In this document: positions 50,060-60,770 of the stretch, piece after piece
Layout of the letters: the number at the start of each line of letters is the position of its first letter
Position numbering within the stretch: position 1 is the first letter of the stretch
Assembly (NCBI GenBank): GCA_004352715.1
Contig: SCFE01000017.1
Span: 934,243 to 998,242 of the forward strand
Reading direction: 5' to 3'
DNA from: Hofstenia miamia
Lineage: Eukaryota > Xenacoelomorpha > Acoela
DNA: 64,000 bases
Made by a program: the position numbers and the translations under genes
The notes under the pieces: model-generated
The model's database searches: none
Seen by the model: only the letters and a program-made list of their open reading frames with translations
What the model was told of the DNA's origin: nothing

Positions 50060-50813
50060 GATTTCAAAACTTGGTATGTATTGTACTATATTCTTCAGCG
50101 TACATTGTTTGTGTTGGTCTATAAAAGTCGTGAAGATTTTTTTTGAAAATATTTACCTTTAATTCATATAAATTTGAAAACTCAACAATGCAGGCTTCAA
50201 GCAATTCGTAAGTATTCAGATGTGTGACTGCTGGACCCAGTATCAGATGTTTTCAATAAAAAATGTTTGTCCATTAGTGGTAATAGGTTAGCAGACAATA
50301 GGTTTATTATGGATGTTTGACCACCCATCCAATGCTAATGTAACATATTGATCCTTCAATAACTTCTTTTTATCTGAAATGCACAGCTAATGCACATCAT
50401 CTAGCAATTCATTGCCGATTTGGCGGTTTATAGCTTGGACGTAAATCTGAACACATCTTTTTGAATGCAGAGTCATCAGCATGACAAAACAGTGTGTTTG
50501 TTGCGTAAAAATACTTAGCCACTGAAATGTCAATTTTCTTTTTTTCATCACTTGAATTAAAATTTGTGAACCGTGATATTTCTAATTGCTTTTTGAAGAC
50601 CTACAAATTTTAGCACGTTTTTCCATGGGAGAAGGATCTTCAAATATAACGTCAATGCGTGCATTGCAGGTTTCATGATGTTTTTTTCATTCTAGCTACC
50701 AATCCTTGCATTTCATTACTACACTCTTTGCATTGTTCCCATGCACATTTGTTATCTTCCTTTTGCTTTTGAATGAAATGCTTCCAAACTTCATCTTTCT
50801 TGCGACCAGACAT
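50060..50813 (-). pseudogene. hAT transposase with BED zinc finger, decayed
   Basis: From ATG at 50813 the frame reads MSGRKKDEVWKHFIQKQK, then CAWEQCKECSNEMQGLVARM and KKHHETC, the BED zinc finger of hAT transposases although the usual CxxC pattern is altered. Further on are RQIGNELLDDVH and DQYVTLALDGWSNIHNKPIV, the conserved LxxDGWSN region near the first catalytic Asp. Frameshifts and stops separate the pieces and the C-terminal dimerisation domain was not found. Confidence 0.62.
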
Positions 50814-50819
50814 AGTAAA

Positions 50820-51554
50820 AGTTGAAGAATAAGAGACTGTCCTTTATTAGGCAAAACCAAAACGCCAATAATAAAAACAATAATGAAAATACAATAACAA
50901 AAACAGTCTTTCACTTTTATTATATGCCGATTTTTGCAATTACAGCCATGCCCACATTTTCATATTTGACTGTTTATTTATGCAGAATAAAAGACCTTGA
51001 TTGTCAACAATGCTCATATGTTCACGATTGGCAATATTTCGGAAAATAAAATTAGTAATTCTAATAAAAAAATCCTGGTTTAAATCAATCAATTTTAGGT
51101 TGATTTAAATCTTGGTTTAAATGATCATTTAAATCAAGTTGATTATAATTAAACAAGCGTGACCAGACATTGTCGTATAAAAATTTTTTGGTATAATCTT
51201 TCTGGGATCTAGTTGTGATTTCGTTGATTTTTATAAAAGATAGACTAGATACAAAAGAGTTATTAGTAAAAAATAACATTTTTAAATATCGACTAATTTT
51301 TACTTTTGATCTTTATAAGGGAGGTTGTTATAAAACAATTTTACTGTAACTAATTATTCTACTTTACCTTTCGCTTTTCTATTGCTCTCTTCAATTTATC
51401 CACTCTTTTCAAATATACATAGAAATTACTTACAAATTTACTTGGAGTTACATTTTCTACCGTCTATTTCCTCAGCCTCTTTGTCATGAACATACGTTGT
51501 TCTTCTCACAATATTCATATGCCAATCATATCCAACTATTTTTTTATTATTTAG
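50820..51554. other. no gene seen; GATTTAAATC-rich patch
   Basis: Near 51085-51150 the repeated GGTTTAAATC/GATTTAAATC words resemble the interior of the hAT MITE at 61401-61821 and may be a fragment of that family. Confidence 0.35.
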
Positions 51555-52132
51555 ATTCCAATTGGGATATTACAAAGTCTACACTGACAATCCCTGAACG
51601 TTTATTGTTGAATGTGGATGAATCTCTTGTAGAAAACTACGATCGCTTAAAAAACAAAGCTACTGCCCATTTCTCAAATGATTCACAACTCAAGTATGAA
51701 AAGTACGATAGTAAATTTTTCTTGAAACAATCAGATTTTCGACATTTCTATTTCGTTTTCAAACAGTTCAAAGCTGATGATATAAATGTGGATAAAAGTT
51801 GCATTTTGGCTTCGCAGTATGCATACTATGCAAGGAATTTGTTCTGCTTAGATTTCAATTTACCTTTGAAAAATGCTGACTCTTATACGGACACTCACTG
51901 TTTACCTATCGTGAATGAATTAGAAGCAAGGCTGCTATTGGCTATTTCAAATTTTGACAAGCGCTTGGAGGTTTTTTGTAACTATTTTGTTCTTCATAAA
52001 ATTAGCACAAGTGTGCTACCTTTTCAAGTTAGATATTCTCTAGTCGATTCAGATCAATTATATGATGGAATTTGCAAGGAATTTCTACAGTCATCAGAAG
52101 GAGCTGTTTTCCTTTCAGTTGAAAATGTTGAG
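51555..52132 (+). CDS. candidate 578-bp exon of a host gene, unknown protein
   Basis: This is the longest supported non-transposon coding stretch. Acceptor TTTATTATTTAG precedes it and donor GAG/GTAATT follows. The 192-codon open stretch reads DSNWDITKSTLTIPERLLL at the start, VDKSCILASQYAYYARNLF in the middle and LQSSEGAVFLSVENVE at the end. It is rich in Phe, Tyr and Asp/Lys, predicted mostly helical by eye, with no signal peptide or membrane span. Nothing identifies the family. Exons at 45230 and 45627 are on the same strand and could be upstream parts. Intact codons within a sea of decayed transposons argue for selection. Confidence 0.58.
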
Positions 52133-52209
52133 GTAATTTTTTAAAGTTTTATTTGCATCTGTTCTATTTTTAACCATTTGATAAATTTGCATATAAATGC
52201 ATTGGTTAA

Positions 52210-52400
52210 GCAATGTCATTTGCAGAAATTGATTTTTCGATTTTTACATAAAGCTATTTAGTTTAACTACCAAAGATTATTCATTCAGATCTTTAATTGT
52301 TTTGTTGATTGATGTGTTAGGCGTAAATATGCAGGTATCGTCCGCATATTTCTTAATTTTTAATAGCATCACTTGTCATTTTCAATAATGAAAATAGCAG
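52210..52400 (-). pseudogene. LINE reverse transcriptase YADD fragment
   Basis: The minus strand reads KYADDTCIFTPNTSINKTIK, the reverse transcriptase catalytic box and the following residues typical of CR1/Jockey-type LINEs. The flanking frames are broken. The RT C-terminal fragment at 52497-53010 lies upstream of it on the same strand, which is the wrong order for one element, so two insertions or a rearrangement are involved. Confidence 0.55.
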
Positions 52401-52496
52401 CGGACACCATGAATAAAATTTACATATTACTTCCTTCAGACTATAAAATTTTCAGAGTACGTCTTTTCAATTTTAAAATTATTCATATATGATTGT

Positions 52497-53010
52497 TTAA
52501 ATAGAGCCCTTTTGCGTACTCTCACAAACTAATTTCACGAGGAAGTTCATTGTAGACATCTGCAACCCTTCCGAAAAACTATTGACTGTATAGCTGTTTG
52601 TATTGCTATATCTTTCAATGTAAAATTGCGTTATGTTATTAATCTTAACATGCTTATCAATTGCTCTTTTTGGAAACACTTTGTCTTGACTTGCTTTAAT
52701 CCTAAGAAACTTTAAACAGGCTAAATACTTTACGAAGTTGTATGCTTTCATTATATTAAATTTTTTATTGAATTTTGAAATGTGTGTGAAGCTAGCCTCT
52801 CCGCTTAAAATTTCACTTGATCTGTTGCAAACTGTATCAATTCCTTCCTAAACTGTTTTATACTGCCCTACTCCTAATAAACAACCATAACTTAACATTC
52901 CATATAATTTACATCTTGCATACTTTATTGCCATATCAGATTGTAATATATCTTTGATATCGGGTAGAGAAAAATTAAATACAGCTGTCATTCTAGTTTT
53001 CTGAACAATT
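52497..53010 (-). pseudogene. LINE reverse transcriptase C-terminal fragment
   Basis: The minus strand reads AIKYARCKLYGMLSYGCLL, then after a stop EGIDTVCNRSSEILSGEASF and KFLRIKASQDKVF. The YxxxYGCLxWG-like core is the thumb-side tail of LINE reverse transcriptases. An 84-codon open frame (52497-52751) forms its end. Confidence 0.48.
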
Positions 53011-53415
53011 TTGCAAAATTCAGATTGTAATCAAAGTTAACTTACAAAATAATAGGTAAATCCAAACAAGTAAATTTGCGCGCTTGTCACAAGACAATGA
53101 TGAGATTAATTTATAGAGATTATTAGTTGATCTCACTTGCGGAAAGGTTTTAAATAGCACTTGAATTTAATTGGATTGCTTTCATAGTACGACTGCATTT
53201 GTATTACAATGGATGACGGTTCTCCAACTACATCTACGAGGTTCTTTTGGAATGAAGACTATATTGACAATATAATATAAAACTCTGGAGTCAACTAATA
53301 ATTTTGATTAGACTGCGAATCCCCATAAATAATACTCATACATTCAAGAAAAATGGTGGAATCATTTGGCCTGGAATTTAAATTGAGGAGTAGATTAGTC
53401 AATAAAATTAAAGAT

Positions 53416-54345
53416 TTAAAAAAAAGATTTTAAAACTGCTCGAGACAGCAGCAATCGCAGTGGAGCTGGTAGGGTGATTTCGAAATATTTTTTAATTTGA
53501 ATATGAGTACCATCAAGCGCTAAAAATGCAAACGGAAAACTTCTGAGTCTTCGAAATTCGTTCATCGCAGATCGGTGCTCTTCCTCATTTGTAGGCATGG
53601 TTATACATTTACTTGTTAGATGCTTGCAAATACAACTCATCACATTGCAAATGATGCGGGATAAAGAGGACATTCCGATTCGAAATGCGTTACAAATTTT
53701 GCGATACGATGCCATGTCACCTAAACATTAGCTCAAGAAATGTTTTTTCTTTAAATAATGACTAAAATTTATAGAAAAATAGTAATCAAATTCCATTAAT
53801 TGTTTATAATTAACTTTTTCAAAATAATGACGGAAATAAATTTTTGAAATAAGTTTTGAAATACACTCCAACATCGGTTTTTGAATGACTCAGAGTTCAA
53901 ACAAATTGGAGTCAAACGAAAAATTCGAGAAAATTTTGTTTTGTAGTTTGAACAAAAATCAAAGTTCAAACGTAGTGCGTACAACTACTGAATTATAAAA
54001 AATAGTTTCAGTGTTCGAACAGGGTTCTGGACGAATTATGGTCGAGAACCGAGGTTTGACTATAACATCAATAAAAATTAATAAAGTACCGTTATAATAG
54101 AGGTAACACGCAACTTGTGTTTCGCAATCAATTGAATTATTTCGTTTGGCAAGGATATCGGGATATAGAAAATCAGCTAAGACACTAACAAGTTTGTAGA
54201 AAGTGTTATGTGAGAGCTTAAATTTAAATGGTAGTCTTCTGGGTTCTTCTTTAATTTGATCATTGTCCACCAAGATGAGGTTCTAGCAGTTGATTTCCAA
54301 AATCGTCGAGGGCGGCCTTTCATTCTTTTCAGTTTTCTTTTAACT
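53416..54345 (-). pseudogene. PIF/Harbinger transposase relic with intron
   Basis: The minus strand reads KGRPRRFWKSTARTSS, then after a frameshift near 54265 PRRLPFKFKLSHNTFYKLVS, NSIDCETQVACYLYYNG, then a GT-AG intron (53721-54089) and MASYRKICNAFRIGMSSL, ending in FPFAFLALDGTHIQIKKY. The ALDGTHI box holds the first catalytic Asp of the Harbinger nuclease. Splicing joins YYNG to DMASYRK, as in intact relatives. The frame degenerates after DGTHI and the other two acids are missing. Confidence 0.68.
53721..54089 (-). other. intron of the Harbinger relic, with a pogo/Tigger-type end
   Basis: Donor GTACTT and acceptor TTTAG bound 369 bases. Reversed, 54020-54060 begins GTCAAACCTCGGTTCTCGAC after TA (54061-54062), close to the CAGTCAAACCTCGG start of pogo/Tigger elements. 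Further GTTCGAAC/GTTCAAAC words follow. It may be an inserted fragment that enlarged the intron. Confidence 0.5.
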
Positions 54346-54764
54346 GACTTCAATTTAATTGTCATTACATAATTTTGAAATGTTATCATTGTAGCTACGT
54401 TCTGTAGAAAAATGATATTGAAATGCAAATGATGCAGTATACTCAAAATACTGTTAAAAGCTACATTCACTATGCTTGAATATTTGCAACAACTGAAATA
54501 TAAACTTAAACCCTTTCGCAATAAAATGGTAGCATTCCTTAGATTCTTTTGTAAACGGTTGCCTATTGGTTACTAAATGAAGTTGATTGTTTACCTTTCG
54601 AATTAAGCAATTACCCAAAAGCACAGATGCAAACGGACCTAATTAATGAAATTAGTACACGTATTTTTATTAATTCTTGACTGATTAAATAAGCATGGAA
54701 GGAAGTACACACAAATTCTGAAAAAATGTATGCGTTGAATTGTCTCCTGTAATTGAGAGTTACA

Positions 54765-54982
54765 GCGGGGCGAAAGTGTTCCCATTTAATTTTTCGCAGC
54801 GGTATAACTTTCGCCCCGCTTGAAAGAACAGAGTTGAGTGGCAGCGGCGTGAATGTGTTCCCATTAAAGTTGAGTCGCCCCGCTGCAACTCAAAGCGGGG
54901 TGAAAAATTAAATAGGAACACAATATTTCTTCAAGCGGGGCGACTCACAGCGGGTTGACTCAACTCTAGTGGGAACAGGGCC
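54765..54982. mobile_element. GC-rich MITE with repeated AGCGGGGCGA words
   Basis: The right end reversed starts GGCCCTGTTCCCACTAGAGT. The interior holds several AGCGGGGCGA words in both orientations, two TGTTCCCATTAA words, and foldback potential. The GTTCCCACTA motif is also in the Harbinger-like MITEs at 2489 and 59506. The left end (TACAGCGGGGCGAAAG) does not mirror the right end, so this copy is probably truncated. Confidence 0.5.
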
Positions 54983-54989
54983 ACAGATA

Positions 54990-55263
54990 TCTTTATAATT
55001 TTACAATGTTTCAGATAATGTGATACATCATTTATGAAAATATTGCTCGCCTGCTAGTCTTTTCAAACAACGCATCCTCCTGCTTTTTCTGTCTGCTATC
55101 TCTGAATTCGGCTTTTTATCTAAATGCAACTCATTTCCTTTCTGCAATTGCTCCTCTTGCCATTCCTGCATCTAATTTACACTATTTTTCTTTTGTCATT
55201 TTTTTGTAAATTTGTAAAGGATATTTTATTTTTGTATACACCATTAATTTCAGTTAAATTCAT

Positions 55264-55294
<31 letters not shown>

Positions 55295-55660
55295 CATTAT
55301 ATATATATATAGATATAAAATACGTATCCATCAAATTACCTAATCTACTCTAATAAATCGTTTTAAGAATTAACATCTTCAATAATTTTGTTTGAAATTT
55401 GACAATTTTTTTATATTTATTTGTGAGGTGAATCTTATATACTACAATAAAGAGCTTGTTAAACCTCTTGGAATAACAAAGTTCAGAGACCGTATACCCG
55501 ACCCGTCCCGTATTGTAGAAACCCGTGCTCGTACTACTTTGTCTGTGCCTGGTACCGAGCCCTACCCTAGATCATCGACAACCCTTCAATTGTAAATCGA
55601 CAAAATTCTTATTCGATATTTTGACATTCACGATTATTTAACAGTTGGATTTAATAAAAA
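54990..55660. other. no gene seen; TA tracts and a GC-rich relic
   Basis: TA repeats lie at 55264-55312. A GC-rich patch at 55480-55580 (ACCCGACCCGTCCCG) resembles the degenerate ends of hAT-type elements but has no partner. Confidence 0.4.
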
Positions 55661-55876
55661 CTATTGGATTTTGAGCAGCGGCTGGAGAACGAGAATTTTC
55701 TGTTTAAAGAAAACTTAAACAAATTCAAGACCAACCGATTGGAGAAACAAATATTACAGAAATTAAGACCAATTTTTCTTGAAAATGGTTTACTAAATGA
55801 AATGCAGGACTACTATTTTATAATAATAATATTACAGATATCTCCTAAAAAGTCGCCCCAGGGATTTCATATATAA
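55661..55876 (+). CDS. candidate exon, charged helical, unknown protein
   Basis: The open frame reads MDFEQRLENENFLFKENLNK, then KTNRLEKQILQKLRPIFLEN and GLLNEMQD before a low-complexity tail and stop. Its heptad-like charge pattern suggests a coiled coil. TTTTGAG before CAGCGG might be an acceptor; no clear donor is seen. It could be the last exon of a plus-strand gene or a fossil. Confidence 0.35.
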   Translation, partial: LLDFEQRLENENFLFKENLNKFKTNRLEKQILQKLRPIFLENGLLNEMQDYYFIIIILQISPKKSPQGFHI

Positions 55877-56029
55877 ATAAGTTTTTCATGGTTTTTATTT
55901 ATACAAATTTGGTTACTTAACAATATTTGCTTGCCTAACTTTTGTATGCACGAGCCGCCACTGAGAAGAGATTGAATCTATTTTCACAGCCTCCGATTAC
56001 TTAGAAAACTACTAATTAACATTTTTGCA

Positions 56030-57680
56030 TATGAGCTCACCCATACGTTTCCAATTTATGAACTATCAATATGTGAGACATACTGTCAAATGCCTTCGAA
56101 TGATCTACGAACAAAATCACAACGAAATTTGAATTGCTAATATATTCACGCCAGTCTTCAACTCCTAATCAAAGTGCATCTGTAGCTGATTTAGTTTTTC
56201 TAAACCCAAATTGATGAAATGCAATTAACCTATTTTCATCAAAATACTTTTTCAGCTGGTTGTGTAAACTTCTTTCAAATGTTTTGGCAAGGATGTGCGG
56301 CACCGATATTGGTTTATAATTGAGGTAACTATTGCGTATTTTAAGATATTCGGAAAACACGAATCCCTAATTTATAAATTTAAGATGAATGTCCAATGTG
56401 TTATAATGTGTTATAGTATGAGTAAATGCCATTTTAATCAGAAAATTTGGAATACTAGAAAGTCCCTTAAACTTACAAACGTTTATTTTATTTACATTTT
56501 TCATAACTTCTGCTTCTGTAATGAAATTAAAGTAAAAGAACTTGAATGATGCTTAATATTATAAGAGTAAGCGACATTTTCATCCATCTATTTTCCAATA
56601 TTGATAAAATATTGATTAAAATAGTTTGCAATCTGTAGTCTATCTTTTATTTCTCTATTATCGTCTTTAAGATTTGGATTTTGTTGTAGTTCACTTATCA
56701 AAATGAACAAGGCAATTTCTTGTATAATTTTTTTTCAAGAATTTTAACAAGTTTCTTTTTGCAAACATGTACTTTATAATCCTTAGCAGATTTAGATATC
56801 TTCCTGGTAGAACAGCATTCTATAAGTTTTTCCTTTTCCTCATATATTTTTTGTTCAACATTTAACGAAATTTGCCTTGGTTCTGTTGTAAACCGTCGTG
56901 GAGGAGCATGTTTATTCACTACATCTTCAATAATTCTAACGTATATTTCAGTTACGCATTTATGTTATTATATTTATAAATCAATTCCCAATTAGCTGTT
57001 CATAAGTCAAAAATATAGTCGTTAGGAATTAAATTCCTAAGTGAACGTTTACAAATCTCCACTTTTTTCGCTTGCAAACATATATTTCATTATCTACTAG
57101 CACGAACATGTTATGATCACTGAAGTTACAAGTAAAACAAAATGTTGTCTATCTCTTTAATGAGTTTGTCAAAGCGTGATATATTATTGTTTTACCTGTC
57201 TTTTTGGTTCTTGTTGGCAGCTGGATATTCAAATTCTGTAGATTGAATTCATTCACGAAGTTTTTAATTAGGTAAGGCTGTTTTTTATCATAAAAAATTA
57301 TATTGTACTCGCCCAACATTAGAAGCTTATCATGAAAAGGCAAATTGTGCATTTCTGCAGACTTAAACTCAATGAAATCTTTTTGGAATATTTTGTGTGG
57401 AGATTAGGAAACATTTATAAAAATTTTCTCATTAAAGTTTGATTCGATCCGGGTGGTCTCAAAGATTTCATGTTTACTTTCAAGATAAACAGCTCTTTTA
57501 TAATTGAGAAATTTTGGAGCTAAAACGAGTATGCCTCCTCCAAGTTTAGTTCTTGTTTTACTAAATATGTTAATTGTTTTTGGAGTCGGATTCCAAACAC
57601 TAATATCAGTAGCTTCATCAAACCACTGGAGAAATTCGAGTTATGCGTTTTTTAAATTAATTAAATTATTTCCAAATGCT
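56030..57680 (-). pseudogene. LINE relic: endonuclease and start of reverse transcriptase
   Basis: Reading the minus strand from 57680: KTRTKLGGGILVLAPKF, FETTRIESNFNEKIFINVS, then LLMLGEYNIIFYDKKQPYL (the GDFN box of the apurinic-type endonuclease, Asp changed to Glu), a degraded linker, then NYKPISVPHILAKTFERSL, FGFRKTKSATDAL and FVDHSKAFDSMSHILI, the first catalytic motif of the reverse transcriptase. Frame breaks are many. This is a CR1/Jockey-type layout, truncated within the RT. It meets another LINE fragment head to head near 57700. Confidence 0.7.
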
Positions 57681-57694
57681 AAATTTGAGTCTAA

Positions 57695-58890
57695 GTGTGT
57701 CTAATTAGCGTCGCAAGCCAAAGGCTTGCTGCCCTCCAAGAAATCAAATTGGTTAAAGGCACTTATAGGAATATTGACGCTACTCTGGATGGCTTCCGTG
57801 AGTTTCGTTTTGATAGAGAAATTGATTGTTTCTTGGAATTTGGTGGTGGTGGCCTTATCACTTACATTAATAAACACTGGTCCTCTGTTAAGCCTAAAAT
57901 TCTTGAACAAGTCTCGTTACCCAATATTGAACTTGTGGCCATTCGATGTCGACCCCGCTATCTACCTCCGAATATTACCTCAATTATTATCATTAACATT
58001 TATATACGGTCGAAAAGTAATAATCAGCTCATGAGAAAACAGCTAGTTCCAATTTTGCAAAGAATTCAAGCTAGCTCATCAAGACAAGAAGCTGCATCAT
58101 TATTACTGGAGATGTGAATAAGCCGAAAATTCTTTGCATAGAGCATCTTGGTTTTAAAAATCTTGTCTTTGAACCTACGTTAATTCCCGCTCAGTCACAG
58201 CTTGATTTTGCATATTTTAGTCAATCAGATTACTTTGATGTTACAGTTTTTGTTCCTCTAGGAGTCGCTTAAATATGAGCTGAGCTGTAATGACTGACAA
58301 GTTTTTCTTAATGAGCATGACCTAGATCAAGCTGTATTTAGTTTTGAGGGGTATTTGGGTTTCCAATTGAAAAAGTTTTTCCTAAAAAGGAAAAGAAAAT
58401 TTGCTCCTTAAATGACAGATCTAAATCTATACCGGGCATGATAAAACTTTTAAAAGAGAAACACGAATCTATACGAAGGGATGATTAAACCAGTAGAAAT
58501 GGTATTCAAAGAAGAATTAATGATATTGTAAAGAAATACCGTCAATCTTTATTTTCTAAAATATCAAAACAAGATATTCTTAAAGAGATAAAACGTAATT
58601 CTAGAAAGTGTTAATGTTGGGGTTACTGTTGGTAATGCTGATGCAGTTAATGAGTTCTTTCTAAAATATAACTGTGACTATTCAAAAGATGACATATTTG
58701 TGACACCTAACTCACCTAGTGAACACCCATTAGATATAACTCCTGCTGATGTTCGAAAACTTTTCAGAACATTAAAAGAAACTTCTTCCGGACCAAGTGA
58801 GCTAAGCAGTTGGTTTTTTAAAGGATTTGTGGATATTGTATGCTATCCATATTCCTTGTTATACACTAGAAGTCTTCTTTATATTTTCCC
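57695..58890 (+). pseudogene. LINE relic: endonuclease and RT beginning, opposite strand
   Basis: Plus-strand reading: LAALQEIKLVKGTYRNID (endonuclease LQE box), FLEFGGGGLITYINKHW, NIELVAIRCRPRYLPPN, then in another frame IITGDVNK (catalytic GD.N), SQLDFAYFSQSDYFDVTVF, a linker, and ITPADVRKLFRTLKETSSGP with SELSSWFFKGF, the start of the RT palm. Frames change at least three times. The sequence is too different from the minus-strand fragment next to it to be its duplicate, so two LINE families or copies are joined. Confidence 0.7.
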
Positions 58891-58899
58891 CTAAGACAA

Positions 58900-59502
58900 A
58901 CAGAAATCTCACAAAAAACATAGCTTTTTGTAGTTTTGTAGTTTATAGCTTTTTGTACTAGTTTATTGTAGCAATAAATTGCTTTTGAATCTTATTAATA
59001 TTAAAACTTGTGAAAGAGCTATTTTAGTTCTCCACTCCACGATGTTGTAGAGTGCTTGCAAATCAGACGAAAATACATATGAGCTAATTGCTCTCTAAAT
59101 TAAGACTGCCTGCGTATTGTTTCTAGATAGACAGAAACACACATCTCAAGAAATTTGAATCATTTTAATTTGCACCCCACTAAGCGGAGGAAAACTAAAT
59201 TGATTTGCTTCAAAATAAGTTTTTGTGCGATAATTCTACTGGCAAGTTCATTACATGCTTTACAACAAAGTGAAATAGCGCGATTTAAAGAAGGCTTAGT
59301 CAGAAATAAATCATTGTAGATGGTTTTATAGATTAATAGGTTTTGGTGTAAAACGTGTTTGAAATAGACACTTTTAATTTTCCTATATAAAATCGACGTT
59401 GGGAATAAAATTTTTGAAAATCCTTGCAAGTTCTTTAAGAGATCAACGACATAATATTTAATAGTGAAATGTCAGATAAAACCTTCCTGACAGGGATTGA
59501 TC
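58900..59502. other. no confirmed gene
   Basis: The minus frame at 59160-59429 (89 codons) resembles a LINE tail only vaguely and is not called. Confidence 0.4.
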
Positions 59503-59505
59503 TTA

Positions 59506-60038
59506 AGGTGTGTTCCCACTATCGACTTTTATCATCTGTCAAGAAATCGGTGATAAAAGTCGATAGTGTGAACACTCTATCTGCTTTTTTATCCCCTGAT
59601 TCTTTGAACGCTCCTTCCGATTTTTTGGGAAAACAGCCAGATTACTGTCATCTGATAATTTATCAGCTGATAAAAGTCGATAGTCTGAACGGTACTAAAA
59701 CTAGTCGAATAGCTACTTGAAACTAATTGTTTACTTCTCAAGTAGGGAACAGACTTCCAAAACGTAAATTATTGTCGTTAAAATATTTCAACGTCAAAAT
59801 ATGTAAACATTGTTTACATTCCAAGACAAACCAATCCATAAACAGATGTTATTGTTTTTCTTACTGTCAATCAAAAGATGATAATTTATCATCTGATAAA
59901 AAATCGATAGTCTGAACGCTCTTCCAACTCCGCTTTTTCTGATAAAAAATCGGATGATAAAAAATCACCAATGTGAACCAAAATAATTGCATTTTCGATT
60001 AAAATCTGCTGATAAAAGTCGATAGTGGGAACACACCT
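59506..60038. mobile_element. PIF/Harbinger-like MITE, copy 2, complete
   Basis: The ends AGGTGTGTTCCCACTATCGA and its reverse complement pair perfectly over about 26 bases and are flanked by TTA (59503-59505 and 60039-60041), the Harbinger target duplication. The 533-bp interior repeats GATAAAAGTCGATAGT and GATAATTTATCA words in both orientations. No coding. It is the uninterrupted relative of 2489-3383, in reverse orientation. Confidence 0.85.
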
Positions 60039-60487
60039 TTAGTAGCTTTTCTAGTTGATAAAGAAACGTCATAATTTATTATTTCATTTTTTTCACTAAT
60101 TTATTAACATAGCAAATTTCATACGCGCGAAATTGAAGATAATATTGCTAAGGTTATTAAATGAACCTAATTTCTTCCTATAAATAATTATTACAAAGTG
60201 CTGTTTTTCGAGGACGAGCTCCCTTGTTCCTAGTATTGCATGAGGCTTATTCAAATTCATTTTAGGTTATAATTCATATTTTATTCATTTAGAATGAATG
60301 CCTTTCACAATTTTCTGCGGACGCAATTGACATCCCCAATACGAATGGTACGAGCTTTCATTTCATTTACGAAATTCTAATATGCTAATATTTCAGAAAA
60401 AATTTATTAAACGCAATTCTTAAATCCATGTTAGCAAGCTTTATTTTAATGTAGATATCTGATTTCATAAAATATTGGTAATATCTC

Positions 60488-60770
60488 TTAACCCTCATCC
60501 GGCCACATATTTGTACCAACATATTCCGGCCACCTGTCTACATGTGTACACAAATAGGAAAAACCGTGTTATTTGTGCTCAAAACATTTTTTGTTTTGTA
60601 TTTGAATTGATGATAATCTATAACTACTAGATTATGTTTTCCCAAAGATCCTAATTTACGATCTAATACTATTTCTTTGTTTTTTAGTTCACTTAAGTTC
60701 ACGAAATATTTACAATGTACGTAATATATTCCAGGTACGAACGTCATATTCGTTTAGATTATGGTTTCAG
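60488..60770 (-). pseudogene. piggyBac-like terminus and transposase relic
   Basis: TTAA (60488-60491) is followed by CCCTCATCCGGCCACATATT, a piggyBac-type terminus. Immediately inside, the minus strand reads SELKNKEIVLDRKLGSLGKH and KTKNVLSTNN, which resembles the GE......W.D.k.V.llST stretch of piggyBac transposases. The frame ends shortly before the terminus. The other end and the catalytic Asp residues were not found. Confidence 0.4.
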
